A stretch of DNA of 64,000 nt from Alphaproteobacteria bacterium bin52 (GTDB lineage Bacteria; Pseudomonadota; Alphaproteobacteria; Thalassobaculales; Thalassobaculaceae), in NCBI GenBank assembly GCA_002238645.1, contig MPMT01000011.1, positions 1-64,000 on the forward strand, given 5' to 3'. Shown in pieces: positions 38,912-47,371 of the stretch. The position numbers and the translations under genes were made by a program. A model generated the notes under the pieces. That model ran no database searches and had not been told where the DNA came from. It was given only the letters and a program-made list of their open reading frames with translations. Numbering within the stretch: position 1 is the stretch's first letter; the number at the start of each line of letters is the position of its first letter.

Positions 38912-40099
38912 ATGTCCTCGCACGCGGAGACCGTGACCCGTCCGGCGCCGGACCCGGTCGAGATCTCCCGGCGGCTGATCCGGTGTGCGAGCGTCACCCC
39001 GGCGGATGAAGGTGCGCTCGACGTGGTGCAGCGGGCCCTCGAGGAGATCGGGTTTACCTGCCATCGCCTGCTGTTCTCCAATGAGGGAACGGCCGACGTC
39101 GACAACCTGTACGCGCGCATCGGCACCGAAAGCCCCAATTTCTGCTTCGCGGGCCACACCGACGTGGTTCCTCCCGGTGATACCGCGCTGTGGCAGGTCG
39201 ACCCGTTCGGAGGCGACATCGTCGACGACCGGCTCTACGGCCGCGGCGCCTCGGACATGAAGTCCTCGATCGGCGCGTTCATCGCCGCTGCCGACCGGTT
39301 CCTCACGGCATCGGAAGACGACCTGGCGGGATCGATCAGCCTGCTGATCACAGGGGACGAGGAAGGCCCGGCCGTGAACGGCACCGCGCGGGTGCTCGAC
39401 TGGATGCACGAGAACGGGGAGACGATCGACGCCTGCATCGTCGGTGAACCGACCAGCGCCGAGGTCCTGGGCGACATGGCCAAGATCGGCAGGCGCGGCA
39501 GCCTGACCGGAACCCTGGTGGTGCACGGGATCCAGGGGCATGCGGCCTATCCGCAGCGCGCCGACAACCCGCTGTCGCGAATGGTCAGGATGCTGGCGCC
39601 GCTCGCAGACGAGCAGCTCGATCAGGGCAGCGTCCACTTTCCGCCAACCACCGTCGCAATCGCCTCGATCGACACCGGAAACCCCGCAACCAACGTGATC
39701 CCGGCGCGTGCGCGCGCGACCTTCAACATCCGCTTCAACGACCTGCACACCGACCGGAGCCTCGAGGCGTGGCTGCGGGAGATCTTCGACCAGGCCGGCG
39801 GGCGCTACGAACTCGAGACCAGCTGTTCGTCGAACGCCTTCGTGACCGAACCGGGGCCGTTGTCCGACGACCTGAGTGCGGCGGTGGAGGTGGTCACCGG
39901 CCGCATCCCCGAACTCAGCACCACCGGCGGAACGTCGGATGCGCGGTTTATTCGCGCCTGGTGCCCGGTCATCGAGTTCGGTGGCGTCGGCGCGACCATG
40001 CACAAGGTCGATGAGAACGTGCCTGTCGCCGACATCCCGGCACTGAGCCGGATCTACGAGCTGCTTCTCGCGCGCTACTTCGCCCGCGCGCCCGGATAG
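38912..40099 (+). CDS. dapE: Succinyl-diaminopimelate desuccinylase
   Basis: A 395-residue M20 metallohydrolase that removes succinate from N-succinyl-LL-DAP. Metal-site motifs are FAGHTDVVPPGD, GRGASDMKSSIGAF, TGDEEGPAVNGT and CIVGEPTS. The dimerisation domain begins RRGSLTGTLVVHGIQGHAAY. The late TGGTSDARFIRAWCPVIEFG and the C-terminal His region (MHKVDENV) are present. It forms a pair with dapD. Confidence 0.97.
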   Translation: MSSHAETVTRPAPDPVEISRRLIRCASVTPADEGALDVVQRALEEIGFTCHRLLFSNEGTADVDNLYARIGTESPNFCFAGHTDVVPPGDTALWQVDPFGGDIVDDRLYGRGASDMKSSIGAFIAAADRFLTASEDDLAGSISLLITGDEEGPAVNGTARVLDWMHENGETIDACIVGEPTSAEVLGDMAKIGRRGSLTGTLVVHGIQGHAAYPQRADNPLSRMVRMLAPLADEQLDQGSVHFPPTTVAIASIDTGNPATNVIPARARATFNIRFNDLHTDRSLEAWLREIFDQAGGRYELETSCSSNAFVTEPGPLSDDLSAAVEVVTGRIPELSTTGGTSDARFIRAWCPVIEFGGVGATMHKVDENVPVADIPALSRIYELLLARYFARAPG

Positions 40100-40103
40100 G
40101 GCA

Positions 40104-40682
40104 ATGCTGCCGTCGGTCGCGGACATCGTCAGGGCCTGCTACGGGATGGCATACTTGATCCGCCGCCACCCCGATGCGGAACAGATGTTCGACGCCACGC
40201 CGGCCGGGTTCTGGCGCTCGATGTTCGCCGCCGTGATCTGCCTGCCTGCGCATGCGATCATCGTCGTACACGGCGTGGTCTACACCGGGGAACGCGACTA
40301 CGGGTTCCGTGACGGGACTTCGGACCTGATGGTCTACGTGATCATCTGGCTCGCCTACCCGGTGCTGATCGCGAACGTGGCCCCCGCCCTCGGACGCCGC
40401 GACCGCTTCCTGCCCTACATCGTTCCCTACAACTGGCTTGCGATCCCGATCTCCTATCTGTTCGCCCTGATCAGCGGACTTGCGCTCCAGGACACTCTCC
40501 CTGCGGGAATCCAGGCCGGCCTGACCATCGCGGTCTACATCGCCACCACGCTGCTACTGATCGAGGTGGCCCGACGCCTGCTCGATATCGGCACCGGGCT
40601 CGCGTTTGGAGTGGTGGTGCTCGACATGCTGTTTACCGCCGCGATCGCCCGGATCCTGGGATCACTGTTCGGACGCGGATAG
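40104..40682 (+). CDS. Hypothetical inner-membrane protein
   Basis: A 192-residue protein with four or five hydrophobic segments: FAAVICLPAHAIIVVHGVV, LMVYVIIWLAYPVLIANV, NWLAIPISYLFALISGLAL, AGLTIAVYIATTLLLIEV and GVVVLDMLFTAAIARIL. The N-terminal cytosolic helix precedes FDATPAGFWRSMFAA. Small proteins of this shape are commonly found beside dapE and truA in alphaproteobacteria. Function unknown. It starts four bases after dapE and is convergent with truA two bases away. Confidence 0.8.
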   Translation: MLPSVADIVRACYGMAYLIRRHPDAEQMFDATPAGFWRSMFAAVICLPAHAIIVVHGVVYTGERDYGFRDGTSDLMVYVIIWLAYPVLIANVAPALGRRDRFLPYIVPYNWLAIPISYLFALISGLALQDTLPAGIQAGLTIAVYIATTLLLIEVARRLLDIGTGLAFGVVVLDMLFTAAIARILGSLFGRG

Positions 40683-40684
40683 CG

Positions 40685-41437
40685 TCACCACCCGTCGGCG
40701 TAGAGGGCCGCCTCGAAACACAGCCCGGCAGCCGGTGCGGTCGGACCGGCGGCGGAACGGTCACGGGCGCGGAGCGCGGCCGCAAGGTCGTCGCACTGCC
40801 ACCTGCCGTCACCCACCAGCCTGAGCGAACCGACCATGGTCCGCACCTGGCGGTGCAGGAAGGACCGGGCCTCGGCCGTTACCCGCACCTCGTCACCGGC
40901 ACGGCAGACCTCGAGGCGGTCAAGGGTCCGGCAGGGGCTCGCTGCCTGGCACCCCGCGGCACGAAAGCTGGTGAAGTCATGTCGACCGACCAGGACCGCC
41001 GCCGCCTCGGCCATCGCCTCCGCGTCGAGGGGAACCGGAACGTGCCAGACCCGGTTTCGATCGAGCGTCGGCGGTGCCGGGCGGTTCAGGATCCGGTAGA
41101 GGTAGCGCCGGCCCAGGGCGGAGAACCGGGCGTGGAACCCGGGATCGACGATGCCGGCCGTGACCAGGGCGACAGGGGCCGGGCGCAGGTGGAAGTTCAC
41201 CGCCCTGCACAGGGTCCGGCCGTCGAACCTGCCGGTTGCAAGGTCGACATGCGCCACCATGCCCCGGGCATGGACCCCGGCGTCGGTACGCCCGGCCCCC
41301 ACCACGGCGGGATGCTCACCCGTGACCGCGGCAATCGCCGCCTCGACGGCCTCCTGCACCGAAGGGCCGTTCGCCTGGCGCTGCCAGCCGACGAAACCGG
41401 TCCCCTCGTACTCGACAGTCATCCTGAAGCGCGGCAT
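40685..41437 (-). CDS. truA: tRNA pseudouridine(38-40) synthase TruA
   Basis: A 250-residue enzyme that isomerises uridines 38-40 of the tRNA anticodon arm. The catalytic Asp is in GAGRTDAGVHARG (about residue 52). Family marks are VEYEGTGFVGWQRQ, AVNFHLRP, RYLYRILNRP, HDFTSFRAAGCQAASPCRT and FLHRQVRTMVG. The ATG at 41435-41437 is chosen over the longer open frame because the family begins PRFRMTVEYEG. Confidence 0.97.
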   Translation of the reverse strand: MPRFRMTVEYEGTGFVGWQRQANGPSVQEAVEAAIAAVTGEHPAVVGAGRTDAGVHARGMVAHVDLATGRFDGRTLCRAVNFHLRPAPVALVTAGIVDPGFHARFSALGRRYLYRILNRPAPPTLDRNRVWHVPVPLDAEAMAEAAAVLVGRHDFTSFRAAGCQAASPCRTLDRLEVCRAGDEVRVTAEARSFLHRQVRTMVGSLRLVGDGRWQCDDLAAALRARDRSAAGPTAPAAGLCFEAALYADGW

Positions 41438-41471
41438 GTCCCGTCTTCCAGACCCGCCTGCCGATAGCGGG

Positions 41472-42104
41472 TCAGCTTGAATTCTTGGGTCGGTAGTCCC
41501 GCAAATCCAGGCAAGCATCGTAAAATGTCTGATCCATCCGATACCATTCCGCGCCGTTGACCCCGCGTTGGGCCGTGGCCGCGGGACCTGTGGGGAATGC
41601 AGAGACGACCTTGATCCACCTGTTGGTGTCGCGCGCGATCTCCTTGACCTCAGTGACGACTTCAGCCAGGTCCTGATCCTGACTGAAGACGACCGCAACG
41701 TCCAACTGACAGACACGCGCCAGCCGGACCACGTCCAGCCCTAAACGCAGATCGATTCCCTTTTCCTGTGGAACGTACCTGGTTTCAACGGTTCCATCAG
41801 CGAGTGTGACGTCATGCGCTCGATAGCGGATGGGCCTGCTCTCGACGATGATCCCTGCACGGCGCATCAAGAGCAGCCGGGTGGCCCAATAGCCGTGCCA
41901 CATTGGACTCTGCGCGTGCGCGGGCGTGCCCGTGTAGAATCGAACACCGTGGTTTACCCAGCGCTTGTCTGCACAGACTGCATCGAACAGCTTCTTCGGA
42001 TCATAGTTGGGGTGATGGTGTCCGAAGGCATCCTTGGCGTGTCGGTACAGGTTCTGCCCATCGAAGAACGCGATAGCGCGTTTAACGGCGGGTTCATCGG
42101 CCAT
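41472..42104 (-). CDS. NYN (PIN-like) domain protein
   Basis: A 210-residue protein of the NYN/DUF88 (LabA-like) group with a PIN-type RNase fold. AIAFFDGQNLYRHAKDAFG carries the first acid, the middle EKGIDLRLGLDVVRLA a second, and VVFSQDQDLAEVVTEVKEI a third; together they form a probable metal-dependent nuclease site. It lies between truA and leuA, an unusual spot, with its own palindromic promoter about 100 bases upstream and a lower-GC leader, so lateral gain is likely. Substrate RNA unknown. Confidence 0.88.
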   Translation of the reverse strand: MADEPAVKRAIAFFDGQNLYRHAKDAFGHHHPNYDPKKLFDAVCADKRWVNHGVRFYTGTPAHAQSPMWHGYWATRLLLMRRAGIIVESRPIRYRAHDVTLADGTVETRYVPQEKGIDLRLGLDVVRLARVCQLDVAVVFSQDQDLAEVVTEVKEIARDTNRWIKVVSAFPTGPAATAQRGVNGAEWYRMDQTFYDACLDLRDYRPKNSS

Positions 42105-42204
42105 GGGGTCTCACGCAAATAACCCCTCGGGGGCCTTCCGAGATGCTCTCAGCTTGAGTGCGGAGATCCCGAACAGGCAAGTCCCGAGGGGGATAAGTGG
42201 GCAA

Positions 42205-42241
42205 AATGTCAGGGGTCACATCACGAATGTCAACCCCTGAC
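42205..42241 (-). promoter_or_regulatory. Palindromic promoter of the NYN gene
   Basis: Read leftward, TTGACA (42228-42233) is a perfect -35, followed 17 bases later by GACATT (42205-42210), a weak -10. The -35 and spacer are embedded in a perfect 9-bp inverted repeat, GTCAGGGGT (42208-42216) and ACCCCTGAC (42233-42241), with an inner ACAT/ATGT pair. It may be an operator or a cruciform/hairpin element. Confidence 0.55.
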
Positions 42242-42384
42242 GCGCCGGGCGGAGAAGCCGTTGGCGATGTCGTATGGGCAGACCGCATGCCGGCATGGCG
42301 GACCCCAGGCATTTTCAAGCTGAACCACTACGCGCCTGCCCGGATGCTTGACGGCTCCGGCAGGACCACACTATGGTCACCGCC

Positions 42385-42451
42385 ATGGCGACCCTCACGG
42401 CACGCGGCCACGGCCTTCGACTTACGAACCCGGCTCCCTAGGGAGTCCGGG
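42385..42451 (+). promoter_or_regulatory. Possible leuA leader peptide and hairpin
   Basis: An 18-codon frame (ATG 42385 to TAG 42439-42441) with three Leu codons ends inside a GC-rich stem, CCCGGCTCCC-TA-GGGAGTCCGGG (42429-42451), about 145 bases before leuA. This resembles a transcription-attenuation layout, but Leu codons are not clustered, there is no T-run, and I see no competing antiterminator. Tentative. Confidence 0.25.
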
Positions 42452-42594
42452 ACAGACCTGTTAACCGGCCGTACGCGTTTCCGCAGGGTACCACTTCCCC
42501 ATGACATCACCGTTCGACCATGCACGCGGAACCGCAATGCGCCTGAAGCGACCCGATCCGGGCCGTCCCGGCCCGGTCCAGGAGTGACACCGCC

Positions 42595-44295
42595 ATGAGC
42601 CGAATGCCGATCGATAAATACCAGCCGTTTCCCACCATCGACAGACCTGTCCGACGATGGCCCGGCCAGGAGATTACCCGGGCCCCCGTCTGGTGCAGTG
42701 TGGACCTGCGCGACGGGAACCAGGCCCTGGTCGATCCGATGGACGGGCCACGCAAGCACCGCATGTTCGCAACCCTGGTGAAGATGGGGTTCAAGGAAAT
42801 CGAGGTCGGGTTCCCGGCCGCCTCCGAGACCGACTTCAACTTCGTGCGCGAGATCATCGAGCAGGACCGGATTCCGCAGGACGTGACGATCCAGGTCCTC
42901 ACGCAGGCACGCGAGGAACTGATCCAGCGGACCTTCGAGAGCCTCGTCGGCGCCGCCAACTGCATCGTGCACCTGTACAACTCCACCAGCACCCTGCAGC
43001 GCCGCGTGGTGTTCGAATCGGACCGCGCCGGCGTGAAGGCAATTGCAGCCGACGGCGCCCGGATGGTCCGCGACCGGATCGACATGCTGACCCGCGGCGG
43101 ATCGAACGTCCGCCTGCAGTACTCGCCGGAGAGCTTTACCGGAACCGAACTCGACTACGCGATGGAGGTGTGCGAGGCGGTGATGGACATCTGGATGCCG
43201 ACACCGCAGTCGCCCACCATCATCAACCTGCCGTCGACGGTTGAGATGTCCACGCCCAACATCTACGCCGACCAGATCGAGTGGATGAACGACAATTTCC
43301 GCCAGCGCGACCACGTGGTCCTGTCGGTCCATCCACACAACGACCGCGGCACCGCGGTCGCGGCCGCGGAGCTCGCGCAGATGGCCGGAGCGGACCGGGT
43401 AGAGGGGACGCTGTTCGGCAACGGGGAGCGCACCGGCAATGTCGATCTCGTCACCCTGGGGCTCAACCTCTTTACCCAGGGCGTTGATCCCGGCCTCGAT
43501 TTCACGCGCATCAACGGGCTGATGGAAACAGCCGAGCACTGCACCGGCCTGCCGATCCACCCGCGCCACCCCTATGCCGGCGAACTGGTCCACACCGCGT
43601 TCTCGGGTTCGCACCAGGACGCGATCAACAAGGGCATGAAGGCCATGGAGGCGGCGAACGATCCGCTGTTCCAGGTCCCCTACCTGCCGATCGACCCCAA
43701 GGACATCGGGCGCACCTACGAGGCGATCATCCGGGTCAACAGCCAGTCCGGCAAGGGTGGACTGGCCTACATCCTGGAAGCCGACTACGCCATCCGGCTG
43801 CCCAAGGGGGCCCAGTCCCAGTTCAGCCAGGTGATCCAGCGCATCACCGACGCGACCAGCCGGGAAATCCCGGCGGCCGAGATCTGGGACACTTTCCGCG
43901 CGGAATTCCTCGAGCAGGACGGCCCGTTCCGCCTGGTCTCGTTCCAGGCGATCCCGGCATCACGCAGGAACGAGTTCGAGCGGGTCACGGCGGTGATGGT
44001 GCACGGGGAGCGGGAACACACGATCACCGCGACCGGCAACGGACCCATCGCCGCCTTCGTGAAGGCGGTGCGCGAGGAGTTCGGTCTCTCGTTCCGTCTC
44101 GCCGACTACACGGAGCACACCCGCAACACCGGGTCGGAGGCCGAGGCGGCCGCCTACATCGAGCTGCTGGTGCCGGACGAGAACGGGCAGAGCGTGTTCG
44201 GTGTCGGTATCGACACCTCGATCACCATGGCCCCGATCCGCGCGGTGGTCAGCGCCATGAACAGGATGCCACAGCACCGCTCCGCCGGCACCTGA
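42595..44295 (+). CDS. leuA: 2-isopropylmalate synthase (long form)
   Basis: A 566-residue enzyme that condenses acetyl-CoA with 2-oxoisovalerate, the first step of leucine synthesis. The N-terminal catalytic barrel shows WCSVDLRDGNQALVDPM, EIEVGFPAASETDFNFV, LSVHPHNDRGTAVAAAEL and GTLFGNGERTGNVDL. A C-terminal LeuA dimer domain with the regulatory leucine site follows (TATGNGPIAAFVKAV, YIELLVPDENGQSVFGVGID). Length and SVDLRDGNQ mark the long actinobacterial/alphaproteobacterial type. It is monocistronic here. Confidence 0.97.
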   Translation: MSRMPIDKYQPFPTIDRPVRRWPGQEITRAPVWCSVDLRDGNQALVDPMDGPRKHRMFATLVKMGFKEIEVGFPAASETDFNFVREIIEQDRIPQDVTIQVLTQAREELIQRTFESLVGAANCIVHLYNSTSTLQRRVVFESDRAGVKAIAADGARMVRDRIDMLTRGGSNVRLQYSPESFTGTELDYAMEVCEAVMDIWMPTPQSPTIINLPSTVEMSTPNIYADQIEWMNDNFRQRDHVVLSVHPHNDRGTAVAAAELAQMAGADRVEGTLFGNGERTGNVDLVTLGLNLFTQGVDPGLDFTRINGLMETAEHCTGLPIHPRHPYAGELVHTAFSGSHQDAINKGMKAMEAANDPLFQVPYLPIDPKDIGRTYEAIIRVNSQSGKGGLAYILEADYAIRLPKGAQSQFSQVIQRITDATSREIPAAEIWDTFRAEFLEQDGPFRLVSFQAIPASRRNEFERVTAVMVHGEREHTITATGNGPIAAFVKAVREEFGLSFRLADYTEHTRNTGSEAEAAAYIELLVPDENGQSVFGVGIDTSITMAPIRAVVSAMNRMPQHRSAGT

Positions 44296-44320
44296 CCGTT
44301 TCCCGGTTCCGGCCGCCCGC

Positions 44321-45112
44321 TCAGACCTCGCGGGTCGGCCGGCCCGGGATATGCGAGTAGAGCGAGTCCACGAACCCGCCGTCGGTCAGGATGTTCTGCC
44401 CGGTCACGTACTCCGCATCGGGCGAGAGCAGAAAGCAGATCACCCTGGCGATGTCCTCCGGCTCACCGACCCGGCCCCAGGGAACCAGGGCGGCACGGTC
44501 GCGGGCAATCCGGTTGTTCTCGTAGACCTGCCAGGTCAGCGGCGTGCGGATCATGCCGGGCGAGACCGTGTTGACGTTGATGTGATCACCCGCCCACTCC
44601 TGGGCCAGCACCTGGCAGAGCGAGATCAACGCCGCTTTGCTCGGACTGTAGGCACCCATCCCGGGGTGCGCTCCCATTCCCGACATCGAGGCGATGGCGA
44701 CCAGTGCGCCCTCGGAGTCGCGCAGCGCCGGCCAGGCCGCCTGGGCAAGCAGCAGGGTGGCGCGGGTATTGACCGCCATCAACCGGTCCCACTGGGCGAC
44801 GTCGAGATCGTTGATCGGGGACGGCGCCGTGATCCCGGCATTGCTCACTACCGCGTCGAGGCCGCCGAACTGGTCCACCGCGTCGGCGACCAGGCGGGCG
44901 GGAACCGACGGATCGGCGAGGTCCCCGGCGAGAACGATCACCCTGGCGCCTGCATCACCGAGTTCGGCCGCCAGCGCCTCGACCTCCGGTGTTCGCCGGA
45001 TCTCGCACGCGGCGATGCACGGCACTTCTCCGCGCCCAAGTGCGCGCTCGGCCAGCATGCGGCAGGTGGTCCCGCCGATACCCGGACTCGCCCCTGTCAC
45101 CAGGATGCGCAT
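44321..45112 (-). CDS. SDR-family oxidoreductase
   Basis: A 263-residue classical short-chain dehydrogenase. The NAD(P) motif is TGASPGIG, the NNAG-equivalent is SNAG (AVVSNAGITAP), and the active site is intact: Ser in IASMSGMGAHPG and YSPSK. The C-terminus carries SPGMIRTPLTW and GQNILTDGGF. It is third in a leftward group with an LLM oxygenase and a hydrolase, probably a catabolic operon. Confidence 0.92.
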   Translation of the reverse strand: MRILVTGASPGIGGTTCRMLAERALGRGEVPCIAACEIRRTPEVEALAAELGDAGARVIVLAGDLADPSVPARLVADAVDQFGGLDAVVSNAGITAPSPINDLDVAQWDRLMAVNTRATLLLAQAAWPALRDSEGALVAIASMSGMGAHPGMGAYSPSKAALISLCQVLAQEWAGDHINVNTVSPGMIRTPLTWQVYENNRIARDRAALVPWGRVGEPEDIARVICFLLSPDAEYVTGQNILTDGGFVDSLYSHIPGRPTREV

Positions 45113-45124
45113 CGCTCCTTCTCC

Positions 45125-46345
45125 CTACTGCGCCGCTGCGCTACGCTCGGCATGTTCGCCCCAGCGGTTTTCGGGCACCTCCAGGGTGTCGAGCCGCGGC
45201 ATCACCTCCTCGGCGAACAGCCGCAGGTTGGCGCAGGTCTCGTCGTGGGACAGGGTTCCGCCCTGGGCCATGATGAGCAGGTGTCCGAAGCCGCCGACCT
45301 CCCTGTGGAAGGTCCTGATCTGTTCGAACACCTGGTCGGGCGTGCCGGCAAAGACCGTGCGGGCGTCGATGAACTCCTGCACCGTGGCCCTGGTCGGGTC
45401 GATGGTCCTGCCGTCGACCGTCTGCACCCTGGCTCCGAAGGCGGTCGGCCCCATCTTCAGCAGGGCGACGTTGGCGGCGATCGGGTTGTATCCGGGCGGG
45501 TTCGTGAACGGTTCCGCCACAATCGGCGAGGTCCTCACGTAGCCCGCCACCTCGTCGGCGCGTCGGCGCCCCTCCTCCTCGGTGTGGCCGACCCCCACCA
45601 GTCCGCAGTAGGCGAACCGGTCCGGCGGCGCGGCCCAGCCGAGTTCTGCGGCCCGTTCGCGGTAGCCGTCAAACATCGCGCCGGCGATGCCGCCGGACAG
45701 CAACGCTGCCGCCACGTGCCGGCGCTCCGCGATCGCCCGGCCGCTGCGGGGACTGAGCGCGGTGATCCAGACCGGAGGATGCGGCTGCTGCCACGGACGC
45801 GGCCAGATGTTGACCTGCCGGTAGTGGTAGTTCTCGCTTTCCCAGTTGAACGGGCCGTCCTGGGTGCTCATGGCCTTCAGGATCAGGTCATGTGCCTCCC
45901 AGAACCGGTCCATCAGCCGGGCGGGATTCATGTTGGCGGGCGCAACCTCGTAGGGCGCCCCCTTGACTAGCCCCATCTCGAGGCGGCCGCGCGAGATCAC
46001 GTCGATCATCGCCATTTCTTCCGCCACCCTCACCGGGTCCGGCCGGTTGGCGATCGGCGAGCCGAGCAGCAGCAGCCGCGACCTGCTGGTGGTCCGGGCC
46101 AGCACCGCGCCAGCCAGCGGCACGGCGGCGTTGGTGCAGGTGAGCGTGCTGTGGTGCTCGTTGAGCATGATGTCGATGCCGAGTTCGTCGCACAACTCGT
46201 ACTCGGCGAAGTGGCGCTCGTAGATGTCGGCGCCGATCACCGGGTCGTAGTGGCTGTTGGGGACGGTCACGCGGAAGGTTCCCATCCGGTGGCCGATGTC
46301 CCACGCCTGGGGATAGGCCATCTCGGAAAAATGCCAGACCCTCAT
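45125..46345 (-). CDS. LLM-class flavin-dependent monooxygenase
   Basis: A 406-residue luciferase-like protein with the bacterial-luciferase/alkanal-monooxygenase layout: YERHFAEYELCDELGIDIML with following NEHHST, then VLARTTSRSRLLLLGSPIAN, AEEMAMIDVISRGRLEMGLV and PHPPVWITALSPRSGRAIA. NEHH is typical of FMN-dependent oxygenases of this class. The ATG at 46343-46345 overlaps the upstream hydrolase stop by four bases, so the two are coupled. Substrate unknown; the neighbours suggest an aromatic or cyclic compound. Confidence 0.9.
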   Translation of the reverse strand: MRVWHFSEMAYPQAWDIGHRMGTFRVTVPNSHYDPVIGADIYERHFAEYELCDELGIDIMLNEHHSTLTCTNAAVPLAGAVLARTTSRSRLLLLGSPIANRPDPVRVAEEMAMIDVISRGRLEMGLVKGAPYEVAPANMNPARLMDRFWEAHDLILKAMSTQDGPFNWESENYHYRQVNIWPRPWQQPHPPVWITALSPRSGRAIAERRHVAAALLSGGIAGAMFDGYRERAAELGWAAPPDRFAYCGLVGVGHTEEEGRRRADEVAGYVRTSPIVAEPFTNPPGYNPIAANVALLKMGPTAFGARVQTVDGRTIDPTRATVQEFIDARTVFAGTPDQVFEQIRTFHREVGGFGHLLIMAQGGTLSHDETCANLRLFAEEVMPRLDTLEVPENRWGEHAERSAAAQ

Positions 46346-47136
46346 GACACCGTCTCCTCGCTCCAGCTGATGATCCTGTTCGCGCTCGCGCCGGGCTGTT
46401 CGACCGCCGGATAGTGTCCGGCATCGCGAACGAGTTCGAAGGTGGCATCCGGCAGTGCCGCGGCCCAGTTTCGGCCATAGTCGGTTGTTACCATGCGGTC
46501 CTGCTCGCCCCACAGCACCAGTGCCGGCACGTCGATCCGGTGCACCCAGCGCCGCAACACGGGGTTATGCATGTAGGGCTTCCAGCCGAACAGCGCGAAA
46601 CTCTCGCGGTTTCGCACCAGTGCCGCGAGTTCCTGATCGCTCATCGCGGCGGTGTCCCGCCGTGCCCGGGACGGATCGGCATACAGGGTTTCGACCTGTT
46701 CCCCCTCGCCCATCGCGTGGATGTCGGTGATCTCGCGGGTGAGGTGATCACCGAATTTCAGTCCCGTCGCGTCAATCAGCACCAGCCCGCGGAGCCGTCC
46801 CGTCGAGCGCACCGCCATTTCCGCGGCAACCCAGCCGCCCAGACACGAGCCGGCCAGCAGGGCATCGTCGAGGCCGAACTCCGCCAGCAGGTCCAGGCCG
46901 AAACAGGCAAGGTCGTCCACCACGTTCCAGCTGCGGGGAAGTTCCGTCGCGCCGAACCCCGGCAGATCCGGGGCGATCACCCGGAACCGTTCGGCCAGAT
47001 GCCCGATGAAGGCCTCGTGACCGGTCAGTCCGAACCCGCCATGAAGGTAGACCAGCGGCCGACCCCTTCCCGCTTCGAGGAAGGCGACGGTCACGTCCCG
47101 GATCACGCGCTGCTTCAATTCCATGGGCTCACTCAT
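46342..47136 (-). CDS. Alpha/beta hydrolase with Cys nucleophile
   Basis: A 264-residue alpha/beta-hydrolase. The oxyanion region is YLHGGFGLTGHEAF and the nucleophile elbow is AGSCLGGW, where the usual Ser is Cys. The acid is in LVLWGEQDRMVTT and the His in RDAGHYPAVEQP. Cys nucleophiles occur in dienelactone hydrolases and some ring-cleavage C-C hydrolases. GGGGAGG before the ATG at 47134-47136 decides the start. It is first gene of the leftward group and divergent from the Rieske genes. Confidence 0.9.
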   Translation of the reverse strand: MSEPMELKQRVIRDVTVAFLEAGRGRPLVYLHGGFGLTGHEAFIGHLAERFRVIAPDLPGFGATELPRSWNVVDDLACFGLDLLAEFGLDDALLAGSCLGGWVAAEMAVRSTGRLRGLVLIDATGLKFGDHLTREITDIHAMGEGEQVETLYADPSRARRDTAAMSDQELAALVRNRESFALFGWKPYMHNPVLRRWVHRIDVPALVLWGEQDRMVTTDYGRNWAAALPDATFELVRDAGHYPAVEQPGASANRIISWSEETVS

Positions 47137-47371
47137 CGACCTCCCCGCGGTCCGGCTCGGGGGCGGGCGCACCGTACCCCGCCGAACCTCGCCGCATTGG
47201 TTCGCCTTCCGGGCGGCCTGTCAAGCCGCCGGCCATCCGGATCCCGGTGCCGGCGGCCCCGCCGTTCCACAGGCATCAGCTACGTGATTGCCCCCAAGGC
47301 TGCGACTTGATCGCGCCACGGCTTTGCGGTCTGATCGGGGCATGTGAAACGGACAGTCCGGAAGGATCGCG

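Larger units (their letters stand above)
42105..42594. other. Intergenic region NYN/leuA
   Basis: A 490-base divergent spacer. It holds the palindromic NYN promoter (42205-42241), a second inverted repeat near the NYN start (CCCCTCGGG at about 42123 with CCCGAGGGG at about 42183), and a possible leader peptide plus hairpin before leuA. A longer plus-strand open frame (42197-42598) lacks family-like text and is not called. Confidence 0.5.

Noticed and set aside
42197-42598. 133-codon open frame before leuA
   Set aside because: No ribosome binding site or family text; it overlaps the palindromic promoter and the leuA start.
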